Part shown: positions 8,606 to 16,798 of the stretch, one piece after another
Position numbering within the stretch: the first letter of the stretch is position 1
How the letters are laid out: each line of letters starts with the position of its first letter
DNA from: Maribacter antarcticus DSM 21422
GTDB lineage: Bacteria > Bacteroidota > Bacteroidia > Flavobacteriales > Flavobacteriaceae
Reading direction: 5' to 3'
DNA: 64,000 nt
NCBI RefSeq assembly: GCF_000621125.1
Contig: NZ_KK211214.1
Location: forward strand, 202,541-266,540
The notes under the pieces: generated by a model
The model's database searches: none
What the model saw: only the letters and a program-made list of their open reading frames with translations
What the model was told of the DNA's origin: nothing
Program-made: the position numbers and the translations under genes

Positions 8606-10348
8606 ATGGCGTCGCATTACGAAGCTCCTATACGAAAACCACTTGTACTCGGTAACAAAGGCTACCACGATGTAACCGTCGATATTGCTGCTCCTGTCGA
8701 GGGAAGAGCTAACAAGCATTGGTGGATAGTTTTTTCCATTGCACTGATTGCATTTATATGGGGAGTAGGATGTATTATTTACACAGTTTCCACAGGTATT
8801 GGTACTTGGGGATTGAACAAAACGGTTAACTGGGCCTGGGATATTACTAACTTTGTATGGTGGGTAGGTATTGGGCATGCCGGTACCTTGATTTCTGCGG
8901 TTTTACTATTGTTCCGTCAAAAGTGGAGAATGGCCATTAACCGCTCGGCAGAAGCAATGACCATATTCTCAGTTATCCAAGCGGGCTTGTTTCCAATTAT
9001 TCACATGGGTAGACCATGGTTAGCGTATTGGGTATTACCTATTCCTAATCAATTTGGTTCGTTGTGGGTAAACTTTAACTCGCCGCTGCTCTGGGATGTA
9101 TTCGCAATATCAACATATCTATCTGTTTCATTGGTGTTCTGGTGGACAGGTTTGTTACCTGATTTTGCAATGATTCGTGATAGAGCGGTACTGCCTTTCC
9201 AAAAGAAAATTTACGGTCTACTGAGTTTTGGTTGGAGTGGTAGAGCTAAGGATTGGCAACGTTTTGAAGAGGTGTCATTGGTTTTGGCAGGTTTAGCTAC
9301 ACCTTTGGTGCTCTCAGTACATACTATTGTATCTTTTGACTTTGCTACCTCGGTAATTCCTGGATGGCATACAACAATTTTTCCTCCCTATTTTGTTGCA
9401 GGTGCTATTTTCTCAGGGTTTGCGATGGTGAATACCTTGTTGATTATCATGAGAAAAGTGTGTCATTTGGAAGCATACATTACCGTACAGCATATAGAAT
9501 TAATGAATATCGTAATCATGCTTACAGGTTCCATAGTAGGGTGTGCTTATATTACGGAATTGTTTATGGCGTGGTATTCAGGAGTAGAATACGAACAGTA
9601 CGCATTTTTGAATAGAGCCACAGGTCCATACTGGTGGGCTTATTGGTCAATGATGACTTGTAATGTGTTTTCTCCACAGTTTATGTGGTTTAAAAAATTA
9701 AGAACTAGCATTATGTTTTCTTTCTTTATCTCCATTGTGGTGAATATAGGAATGTGGTTTGAGCGTTTTGTAATCATTGTAACTTCGTTGCATAGAGATT
9801 ATTTACCATCTTCTTGGACTATGTTTTCACCAACATTTGTAGATATTGGTATTTTCATTGGAACGATAGGGTTTTTCTTTGTATTATTCTTGTTGTATGC
9901 TAGAACTTTCCCAGTAATCGCGCAGGCAGAGGTGAAGTCTATATTGAAGGCATCTGGAGGAAAATATAAAGCTTTAAGAGATGCAGGACAGCCTTTGTAT
10001 CAAATATCGCACGATAAAACGGTAGTCAATGAGATTGTTAAGGAAGCAACAAAGGGAGAGGTTGCTTCAGAAAAGGATGACAACCAAGTCCTCTCCGAAC
10101 TGCTAAGTAGTATTGGAACATTCGATGCAACTAAAGGCACAGCAGATGACCTTAAAAAGGTTAAGGGTATAGGGCCACAGATGGAAGCAACATTGAATCA
10201 AATAGGAATTTACACGTTCTCCCAAGTAGCTAAGATGACTGAGAGAGAATATAACTTATTGGATTCTATTACAGGGACGTTCCCCGGAAGGGCGCAGCGC
10301 GATGATTGGGCAGGTCAGGCAATACTATTATTAAATAATAATAAATAA
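8606..10348 (+). CDS. actC: Alternative complex III subunit ActC (NrfD/PsrC family) with C-terminal helix-hairpin-helix extension
   Basis: Integral membrane subunit of ACIII that forms a quinol-binding site and packs against ActB. About ten hydrophobic segments lie between residues 40 and 440, with NrfD-type sequence (for example WVGIGHAGTLISA near 95-107). Residues about 445-510 are a soluble linker. Residues about 515-575 contain VKGIGPQME (519-527) and a second helical hairpin around LLDSITGTFPGRAQRDDW, resembling helix-hairpin-helix domains of the kind attached to several Bacteroidota proteins. Such a domain normally contacts nucleic acid or protein; its role on a respiratory subunit is unknown. 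actD starts 3 bases after the stop codon. Confidence 0.93.
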   Translation: MASHYEAPIRKPLVLGNKGYHDVTVDIAAPVEGRANKHWWIVFSIALIAFIWGVGCIIYTVSTGIGTWGLNKTVNWAWDITNFVWWVGIGHAGTLISAVLLLFRQKWRMAINRSAEAMTIFSVIQAGLFPIIHMGRPWLAYWVLPIPNQFGSLWVNFNSPLLWDVFAISTYLSVSLVFWWTGLLPDFAMIRDRAVLPFQKKIYGLLSFGWSGRAKDWQRFEEVSLVLAGLATPLVLSVHTIVSFDFATSVIPGWHTTIFPPYFVAGAIFSGFAMVNTLLIIMRKVCHLEAYITVQHIELMNIVIMLTGSIVGCAYITELFMAWYSGVEYEQYAFLNRATGPYWWAYWSMMTCNVFSPQFMWFKKLRTSIMFSFFISIVVNIGMWFERFVIIVTSLHRDYLPSSWTMFSPTFVDIGIFIGTIGFFFVLFLLYARTFPVIAQAEVKSILKASGGKYKALRDAGQPLYQISHDKTVVNEIVKEATKGEVASEKDDNQVLSELLSSIGTFDATKGTADDLKKVKGIGPQMEATLNQIGIYTFSQVAKMTEREYNLLDSITGTFPGRAQRDDWAGQAILLLNNNK

Positions 10349-10350
10349 TT

Positions 10351-10881
10351 ATGGCATCTAAAGTTATACATGCTTTTTACGATGATGACGATGTATTGAT
10401 GCTTGCCGTTAAAAAGGTGAAAGCAGCTAAATTTCGTATAGAAGAGGTCTATTGTCCTTTTCCAGTGCATGGCTTGGATAAAGCAATGGGATTGGCACCA
10501 ACACGGCTTGCCGTAACTTCCTTTCTATACGGATGTGTGGGACTTGCGGTTGCTACTGTAATGATGAATTATATCATGATAGAAGATTGGCCACAGGACA
10601 TTGGAGGTAAGCCCAGCTTTAGTTATATAGAAAATATGCCAGCTTTTGTTCCAATTATGTTTGAGCTTACCATATTCTTTGCAGCACATTTAATGGTAAT
10701 TACTTTTTATTTAAGAAGTAGGTTATGGCCATTTAAAAAAGCGGAGAATCCAGATGTGAGAACTACCGACGACCATTTTTTAATGGAGATAGAAATTCAG
10801 GGTAATGAACAGGACCTTAAAGATTTATTAGCCAATACTGGAGCTGTAGAGATAAATATATTAGAAAAAAACAGTCATTAA
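10351..10881 (+). CDS. actD: Alternative complex III subunit ActD (DUF3341)
   Basis: Small membrane subunit of ACIII with no cofactors. The 176-residue sequence starts with a soluble alpha/beta part typical of DUF3341 (AFYDDDDVLMLAVKKVKAAK, CPFPVHGLDKAMG), followed by two transmembrane helices (about 50-73 and 94-118) and a soluble C-terminal tail. It sits 2 bases after actC and 2 bases before actE, so expression is expected to be tightly coupled. Family assignment is by these motifs and position between actC and the monoheme cytochrome. Confidence 0.93.
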   Translation: MASKVIHAFYDDDDVLMLAVKKVKAAKFRIEEVYCPFPVHGLDKAMGLAPTRLAVTSFLYGCVGLAVATVMMNYIMIEDWPQDIGGKPSFSYIENMPAFVPIMFELTIFFAAHLMVITFYLRSRLWPFKKAENPDVRTTDDHFLMEIEIQGNEQDLKDLLANTGAVEINILEKNSH

Positions 10882-10883
10882 AT

Positions 10884-11444
10884 ATGAACAGTTTTAAGAA
10901 AATAGGAATTTTAACATTTTTGATATTAGCTTTTGCGGCGTGTAAAAACAATACTCAGCGTAATTACCAGTACATGCCTAACATGTACGAGCCTGTAGGG
11001 TACGAAACGTACCAAGAGGTGGATTTTTTACCCAAAGGTGCACAAGCTATGTTGCCACCAGCCAATACAATAAATAGGGGTTGGCTACCTTACGGTATTG
11101 AAAATACAATGGAGGGGAAGGAGCTGTCTAGATTGAATTTAAGTCCACTTGATACTATCATCGTAGTGGATAATTTAGAAATAGGTAAAGAATTATATAA
11201 TGTGTATTGTGCAATTTGTCACGGATCTAAAGGTAAAGGGCAGGGGACATTGGTGAAAATGGAAAAAATATTAGGAGTTCCAAGTTATGCTGATGCAGCG
11301 CGTAATATCAACGTTGGGTCAACATATCATACCCTTCAGTATGGTCTAAATTCTATGGGTTCTTATGCATCGCAGATGAATACAACAGAGATGTGGCAGG
11401 TTTCTGAATACGTGATGAAGCTAAAACAAGACTTAACCAAATAA
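10884..11444 (+). CDS. actE: Alternative complex III subunit ActE, monoheme cytochrome c lipoprotein
   Basis: Electron-carrying cytochrome c subunit of ACIII. The 186-residue protein has a lipoprotein signal (hydrophobic residues 7-19, lipobox LAFAAC with Cys20) and one heme site CAICH at 109-113, followed by GKGQG typical of class I cytochromes. A candidate axial Met is in the SMGSYASQM stretch near residues 150-158. With ActA supplying six hemes, the complex encoded here would carry seven c-type hemes. It lies between actD and actF with 2- and 15-base gaps. Confidence 0.93.
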   Translation: MNSFKKIGILTFLILAFAACKNNTQRNYQYMPNMYEPVGYETYQEVDFLPKGAQAMLPPANTINRGWLPYGIENTMEGKELSRLNLSPLDTIIVVDNLEIGKELYNVYCAICHGSKGKGQGTLVKMEKILGVPSYADAARNINVGSTYHTLQYGLNSMGSYASQMNTTEMWQVSEYVMKLKQDLTK

Positions 11445-11459
11445 TAGCTAAGAAATACT

Positions 11460-12761
11460 ATGTACACGTTTTCAAACAGACTAAAAATTGGTTCCATAAT
11501 TCTGATGGCTGTAGGCCTATTAGGAATTGTTGGTGGATTTGTAATGGCCCCTTCCACCGTGGAAGAAGCAAAAGCAATGGTTGCGGCGCATGACGACGAA
11601 GGTTATGCTGAGGATGTATCACATGCAGCGGGAACGCATGATGAAGGTCATGATGCATCGCACGACGAACACTTGCTTCATCAGCTTCAAAACAAACCTT
11701 GGGCGGCATTATACATAGCTGCTTTCTTTTTCATGATGATCTCACTTGGGGTACTGGCTTTTTATGCTATTCAACGTGCCGCTCAGGCGGGTTGGTCTCC
11801 ACTATTGTTTAGAGTGATGGAAGGCATTACCGCGTATTTGGTTCCAGGAGGGATTGTGGTATTTGTAATTTTGTTGCTTTCGACATTGCACATGAACCAT
11901 TTATTTATTTGGATGGATGCCGAGGTGGTTGCACACGATGAAATAATCCAGGCTAAATCTGGATACCTTAACCCAACGTTCTTTTTAATTAGGGCTGTTT
12001 TTTTCTTAACAGGTTGGATTGCATACCGTGAGTATTCTAGAAAGCTGTCGCTAAGACAAGATGAATCTAGCGATGATTCTAACTTTAAGATGAACTTTAG
12101 AATTTCAGCAGGTTTCTTGGTATTCTATTTGATAACAGAATCCATTATGTCTTGGGATTGGATTATGAGCGTTGACCCTCATTGGTTCAGTACCTTATTT
12201 GGATGGTATATTTTTGCGAGTATGTTTGTTTCCGGGATTACGGTAATTGCAATGGTTACTATATACTTAAAATCCAAAGGATATCTTCAAGATGTAAATG
12301 ATAGTCACATACATGACTTAGCAAAATTCATGTTTGGTATTAGCATCTTTTGGACCTATTTATGGTTCTCCCAGTATATGCTTATTTGGTACTCTAATAT
12401 TCCAGAAGAGGTAACATATTACGTAACAAGGATAAATGATTATAAATTACCGTTTTTCGGAATGGTTGTTATGAACTTTTTATTCCCGTTGTTATTACTT
12501 ATGAATAGTGATTTCAAACGCGTAAATTGGTTTGTTGTGATGGCAGGTGTTGTTATACTTGCAGGACATTATTTGGATATATTTGTGGCAATCATGCCTG
12601 CAACAGTCGGCGACCAGTGGTATATTGGTATTCCCGAGATTAGTTCGGTATTGTTTTTTGCAGGATTTTTTATCTTTTGGGTCTTTAGAGCGCTTACTAA
12701 AGCACCGTTGCAGCCAAAGAGAAATCCGTTTATAGAAGAAAGTAAGCACTTTCATTATTAG
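11460..12761 (+). CDS. actF: Alternative complex III subunit ActF (NrfD-like membrane subunit)
   Basis: Second large NrfD/PsrC-type membrane subunit of ACIII, a divergent relative of ActC proposed to take part in proton handling. The 433-residue protein has about ten hydrophobic segments. Between the first membrane helix (about 8-28) and the second (about 80-102) there is a soluble stretch rich in His and Asp (AHDDEGYAEDVSHAAG and THDEGHDASHDEHLLHQ, about residues 43-76), with seven histidines. The coxB gene follows after 30 bases, which fits the known physical association of ACIII with cytochrome oxidase in Bacteroidota. Confidence 0.93.
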   Translation: MYTFSNRLKIGSIILMAVGLLGIVGGFVMAPSTVEEAKAMVAAHDDEGYAEDVSHAAGTHDEGHDASHDEHLLHQLQNKPWAALYIAAFFFMMISLGVLAFYAIQRAAQAGWSPLLFRVMEGITAYLVPGGIVVFVILLLSTLHMNHLFIWMDAEVVAHDEIIQAKSGYLNPTFFLIRAVFFLTGWIAYREYSRKLSLRQDESSDDSNFKMNFRISAGFLVFYLITESIMSWDWIMSVDPHWFSTLFGWYIFASMFVSGITVIAMVTIYLKSKGYLQDVNDSHIHDLAKFMFGISIFWTYLWFSQYMLIWYSNIPEEVTYYVTRINDYKLPFFGMVVMNFLFPLLLLMNSDFKRVNWFVVMAGVVILAGHYLDIFVAIMPATVGDQWYIGIPEISSVLFFAGFFIFWVFRALTKAPLQPKRNPFIEESKHFHY

Positions 12762-12791
12762 TAAGTTTAAAGTAAAATATTAAATCATACA

Positions 12792-13895
12792 ATGTCTACA
12801 TTATTAATTTTAGTTGTTTTAGTACTCGTGGCAATTGCTGTTTGGCAACTGACCAAAATATTTGAGCTGTCTCAGGTTAAAAAGGTTAATACTCAAATTG
12901 CCACAGATAAGGACAATAAGTATAACGGCTATATGCTCTTTGCTTTTCTTGTATTTATTTACGGTATTACAATATTTAGTTTTGCTAAATACGCAAAGTT
13001 TTTGCTACCGACAGCCGGTTCTGAACATGGGGCTGAAGTGGATAATCTGATGTTGGTATCCATGATTATCATCTTTATTGTTCAAACGATTACACAAGCG
13101 TTGTTATATTATTTTGGATATAAGTATAAGGGTGAGAAAGGAAAAAAAGCGTTGTTCTATGCAGATAACGACAGGTTAGAATTTATTTGGACAATCATTC
13201 CGGTAATTGTGCTTGCAGGATTAATCCTTTGGGGTTTGTATACATGGACAAATATTATGGATATTAATGATGAAGACGATCCGTTGATTGTAGAGCTATA
13301 CGCACAGCAATTTAATTGGACGGCGAGATATGCAGGGGATGATAATGTTTTGGGAGGCGCTAATGTAAGATTGATTGATATTGACCGTGTAAATGTTATG
13401 GGTCTGGATGAAGCGGATTCCTACGCCTTTGATGATGTAATCGTAAAAGAGTTACACCTGCCTGTAGGTAGAAAAGTGAACTTTAAGATGCGATCTCAAG
13501 ATGTCTTGCATTCTGCTTACATGCCGCACTTTAGGGCGCAAATGAATTGTGTTCCAGGGATGACTACGGAGTTTTCTTTTACGCCTATTTACACTACAGA
13601 GGAGATGCGCCAAAATTCGGATGTTGTAGATAAGGTGAAGAGAACGAATATTATACGGGCTGAAAAATCGTTAAGGACAGGCGAGGTACTTGACCCATGG
13701 GAATTTGATTATATATTGCTATGTAATAAAATCTGCGGAAGATCCCATTATAATATGCAGATGAAAATAATAGTAGAAACTGAGGAGGAATACACTAAAT
13801 GGATTTCTGAGCAGACTACTTTTGCAGAAACTGTTTTTAAGGACGATGAACAACCAACATTCAACACGGTTGATGACGTCTCTATGACGGAGTAA
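12792..13895 (+). CDS. coxB: Cytochrome c oxidase subunit II (CuA site)
   Basis: Accepts electrons from cytochrome c at its dinuclear CuA centre and passes them to subunit I. The 367-residue protein has an N-terminal hydrophobic segment (2-20) and two further membrane helices (about 47-68 and 82-105, with a third hydrophobic stretch near 133-152), then a periplasmic cupredoxin domain. The CuA ligands are visible: His240 (HSAYMPH), and CNKICGRSHYNM giving Cys311, Cys315, His319 and Met322. The middle acidic residue of the usual CxExC motif is Lys313 here. It is placed between actF and coxA in the same operon. Confidence 0.96.
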   Translation: MSTLLILVVLVLVAIAVWQLTKIFELSQVKKVNTQIATDKDNKYNGYMLFAFLVFIYGITIFSFAKYAKFLLPTAGSEHGAEVDNLMLVSMIIIFIVQTITQALLYYFGYKYKGEKGKKALFYADNDRLEFIWTIIPVIVLAGLILWGLYTWTNIMDINDEDDPLIVELYAQQFNWTARYAGDDNVLGGANVRLIDIDRVNVMGLDEADSYAFDDVIVKELHLPVGRKVNFKMRSQDVLHSAYMPHFRAQMNCVPGMTTEFSFTPIYTTEEMRQNSDVVDKVKRTNIIRAEKSLRTGEVLDPWEFDYILLCNKICGRSHYNMQMKIIVETEEEYTKWISEQTTFAETVFKDDEQPTFNTVDDVSMTE

Positions 13896-13949
13896 GCAAG
13901 AAGAATAAAAAAAAAGAAGCTAGAAAAGAGAATTAAAAAGAAAAAGATT

Positions 13950-15779
13950 ATGTCATCATTAACAGCACAAGTAGATGATCATGCTCATGATGAGCAGGAA
14001 CACCACCATCACAAAGATACCTTTGTAACGAAGTATATATTTAGTCAAGATCATAAAATGATTGCCAAACAATACCTAATTATAGGTGTCTTGGTTATGG
14101 GTTTTATAGGAATTGCAATGTCCTTGTTGATGAGGATGCAATTGGCATGGCCCGGAGAGGCATTCTTAGTTTTTGACACCTTTTTAGGTAAATGGGCTCC
14201 TGACGGAATAATGGATGCAGATGTGTATTTGGCTTTGGTTACAATGCACGGAACTATTATGGTGTTTTTTGTGTTAACAGCAGGATTGAGCGGTACGTTT
14301 AGTAACTTACTAATTCCGCTTCAAATAGGTGCTCGCGATATGGCATCAGGTTTTCTTAACATGGTTTCCTTTTGGCTGTTTTTTGTTGCTAGCGTCATCA
14401 TGATTATTTCTCTTTTTGTGGAAGCAGGACCTGCTGCTGCTGGATGGACAATATATCCACCCTTGAGTGCATTGCCTATGGCACAACCAGGATCTGGTTT
14501 AGGAATGACCTTATGGTTGTCTTCAATGGCTATATTTATTGCATCTTCCTTGTTGGGTTCTTTGAATTATATAGTAACGGTAATCAATCTCAGGACTAAG
14601 GGTATGTCTATGACAAGATTGCCTCTGACCATTTGGGCGTTTTTTGTAACAGCTATAATAGGAGTTATTTCTTTTCCTGTTTTACTCTCAGCGGCGTTGA
14701 TGTTAATTATGGATAGAAGTTTTGGCACTTCTTTTTTCCTTTCGGACATATTTATTCAAGGAGAAGTTTTGCATTACCAGGGAGGTTCTCCTGTTCTATA
14801 CGAGCACTTGTTCTGGTTCTTAGGACACCCAGAAGTTTATATTGTGCTATTACCAGCGTTAGGTATAACATCTGAAGTCATGTCTACGAACGCTAGGAAA
14901 CCAATATTTGGTTATCGGGCCATGGTGGCATCTATTTTAGCCATTGCTTTCTTATCAACAATTGTTTGGGGTCATCATATGTTTATTTCGGGTATGAATC
15001 CTTTCTTGGGTTCGGTATTTACCTTCACTACATTGTTAATCGCCATACCATCAGCAGTTAAAGCTTTTAATTATATAACAACACTCTGGAAGGGTAACCT
15101 CCAGCTTAATCCTGCAATGTTGTTCTCAATAGGGTTGGTTTCGACTTTTATCACAGGGGGTCTTACAGGTATAATTTTGGGAGACAGTACTTTGGATATA
15201 AACGTACATGACACGTATTTTGTCGTAGCACACTTTCATTTAGTAATGGGTATATCTGCACTTTATGGTTTGTTTGCCGGTGTGTATCATTGGTTCCCTA
15301 TAATGTTTGAAGGAAAGATGTTGAATAAGAACATGGGTTATATCCATTTTTGGGTAACTGCGATTTGTGCTTATGGTGTCTTTTTTCCAATGCATTTTGT
15401 AGGTATGGCAGGGGTGCCAAGGAGGTATTATCAAAATACTGCTTTTCCAATGTTTGATGAGTTAGCTGATGTACAGATATTGATGACTGTGTTTGCGCTG
15501 ATTGCTGGGGCCGCACAATTGGTATTTGTTGCAAATTTTATTTACAGTATTTTTTACGGAAAAATAGGGCCTCAAAACCCATGGAGTTCAAATACATTGG
15601 AGTGGACTACGCCTCAGAAACATGTTCATGGAAATTGGCCAGGTGCTATTCCAGAAGTGCACCGATGGGCTTATGATTACAGTAAGGTAGATGGTGATGG
15701 CGAGTATATTATACCAGATCAAGATTTTGTACCGCAACATATACCATTGCAACAGGATGAAGAGGAATTAAATCATTAA
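13950..15779 (+). CDS. coxA: Cytochrome c oxidase subunit I
   Basis: Catalytic heme-copper subunit that reduces oxygen and pumps protons. The 609-residue protein has about twelve membrane helices. Expected ligands are in place: low-spin heme His100 (TMHGTIM) and His430, CuB His293 (GHPEVY), His342 and His343 (WGHHMF), and heme a3 His428 (HDTYFVVAHFH). GHPEVY, with Glu295 and Tyr297, marks an A1-type oxidase. The N-terminus (residues 10-23) is His-rich (DDHAHDEQEHHHHK). A purine-rich 54-base gap separates it from coxB. It is the last gene of the act-cox operon, followed by a clear hairpin terminator. Confidence 0.97.
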   Translation: MSSLTAQVDDHAHDEQEHHHHKDTFVTKYIFSQDHKMIAKQYLIIGVLVMGFIGIAMSLLMRMQLAWPGEAFLVFDTFLGKWAPDGIMDADVYLALVTMHGTIMVFFVLTAGLSGTFSNLLIPLQIGARDMASGFLNMVSFWLFFVASVIMIISLFVEAGPAAAGWTIYPPLSALPMAQPGSGLGMTLWLSSMAIFIASSLLGSLNYIVTVINLRTKGMSMTRLPLTIWAFFVTAIIGVISFPVLLSAALMLIMDRSFGTSFFLSDIFIQGEVLHYQGGSPVLYEHLFWFLGHPEVYIVLLPALGITSEVMSTNARKPIFGYRAMVASILAIAFLSTIVWGHHMFISGMNPFLGSVFTFTTLLIAIPSAVKAFNYITTLWKGNLQLNPAMLFSIGLVSTFITGGLTGIILGDSTLDINVHDTYFVVAHFHLVMGISALYGLFAGVYHWFPIMFEGKMLNKNMGYIHFWVTAICAYGVFFPMHFVGMAGVPRRYYQNTAFPMFDELADVQILMTVFALIAGAAQLVFVANFIYSIFYGKIGPQNPWSSNTLEWTTPQKHVHGNWPGAIPEVHRWAYDYSKVDGDGEYIIPDQDFVPQHIPLQQDEEELNH

Positions 15780-15801
15780 ATATCTTTTAAAAAGTATTTG
15801 G

Positions 15802-15833
15802 AATGCCCAACCTTAAAGTTGGGCATTTTTTTT
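15802..15833 (+). terminator. Intrinsic terminator of the act-cox operon
   Basis: AATGCCCAAC pairs with GTTGGGCATT across the loop CTTAAA, followed by an eight-T run. It starts 23 bases after the coxA stop codon and precedes the separately transcribed GIN-domain gene. Confidence 0.9.
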
Positions 15834-15910
15834 GCTTGTATCTTAATAGAATGCAGATTGTATTTTTTATAATACCTTTAGGATGTTATTTTTTTAACTA
15901 GAATGATAGT

Positions 15911-16747
15911 ATGGATATTAAAAGAATTCTGAGTGTAGTTTTTGTGTTTTGTATTTGTCTTCAAACGTTCGCTCAAAGAAAGCCTAAAATAAAGGGTAAT
16001 AGGAATGTGGTTGTATCTACTGAAGATCTAGCCCGTTTTACAGAGATAAAGCTTGACGATGATTTAGATATCTCGATTCAGAAAGGTTCTGTAGAACGTG
16101 TTACTGTCGAAGCGGATGATAACTTGATAGACGTTTTAAAGTTTATCGTGTCGGACGGTACCTTGTATATTTCTTCGTTTTATAATATTACTTCTAAAAA
16201 GAAATTGAACATTACCGTGTTCTATACAGAATTAACTGGGTTAACCTTAAGTAACGGCTTGATAACTATGAATGACGTAATCACCGCTGATTATTTAGAT
16301 GTTAAGGCCTCGGGTGCAGCAAGGCTGATATTAAATGCATCAGCCGATGTGATCAACGTACAAATGAAGGAAAATAGCTCAGGAGATTTTAATGTCGCTA
16401 GCGATTCTCTAAATCTTACTTTTAAGGATAGGATAGATGCAAAGGTTTATGCCACAGGGCAAAATAATACTTTATTCATGTATGAAAATGCTTCGGTAAA
16501 GATGGAGGGTAAGACAGCATTGTTTACAGCAAAATTGTATGGTAATAGTGCACTTAAAGCAGTTGAATTTAAGGCAGAAACTATGCTGCTCAATATTGAG
16601 GATTCCCCCGAGGCTAGCATCTACGTTATAGATAAGTTTGAATTATCTTCCAAGGGCACAGCCAAGACCAGTCTGTACGGTAATCCAAAGATTACAATTA
16701 CGGAGTTTCTGGATACATCGCAGCTGCACAAAGAAAACAACCAATAA
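15911..16747 (+). CDS. Exported GIN-domain (DUF2807) protein
   Basis: A 278-residue protein with a signal peptide (MDIKRILSVVFVFCICLQTFA, cleavage near 21) and a DUF2807 (putative auto-transporter adhesin head, GIN) beta-helix over about residues 30-270. Family features are the FTEIKLDDDLDISI opening, repeated short beta strands and a string of small or Asn-rich turns (ASGAARLILNASADVINV). The family is very common in Bacteroidota and is secreted or surface exposed; no precise function is established. It stands alone between the coxA terminator and the convergent acyl-CoA oxidase gene, 51 bases away. Confidence 0.82.
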   Translation: MDIKRILSVVFVFCICLQTFAQRKPKIKGNRNVVVSTEDLARFTEIKLDDDLDISIQKGSVERVTVEADDNLIDVLKFIVSDGTLYISSFYNITSKKKLNITVFYTELTGLTLSNGLITMNDVITADYLDVKASGAARLILNASADVINVQMKENSSGDFNVASDSLNLTFKDRIDAKVYATGQNNTLFMYENASVKMEGKTALFTAKLYGNSALKAVEFKAETMLLNIEDSPEASIYVIDKFELSSKGTAKTSLYGNPKITITEFLDTSQLHKENNQ

Positions 16748-16798
16748 GGAAAGTGAAATAGCTTTCTTAGACCTTAAATTTCCTTCTCAATATACCCT

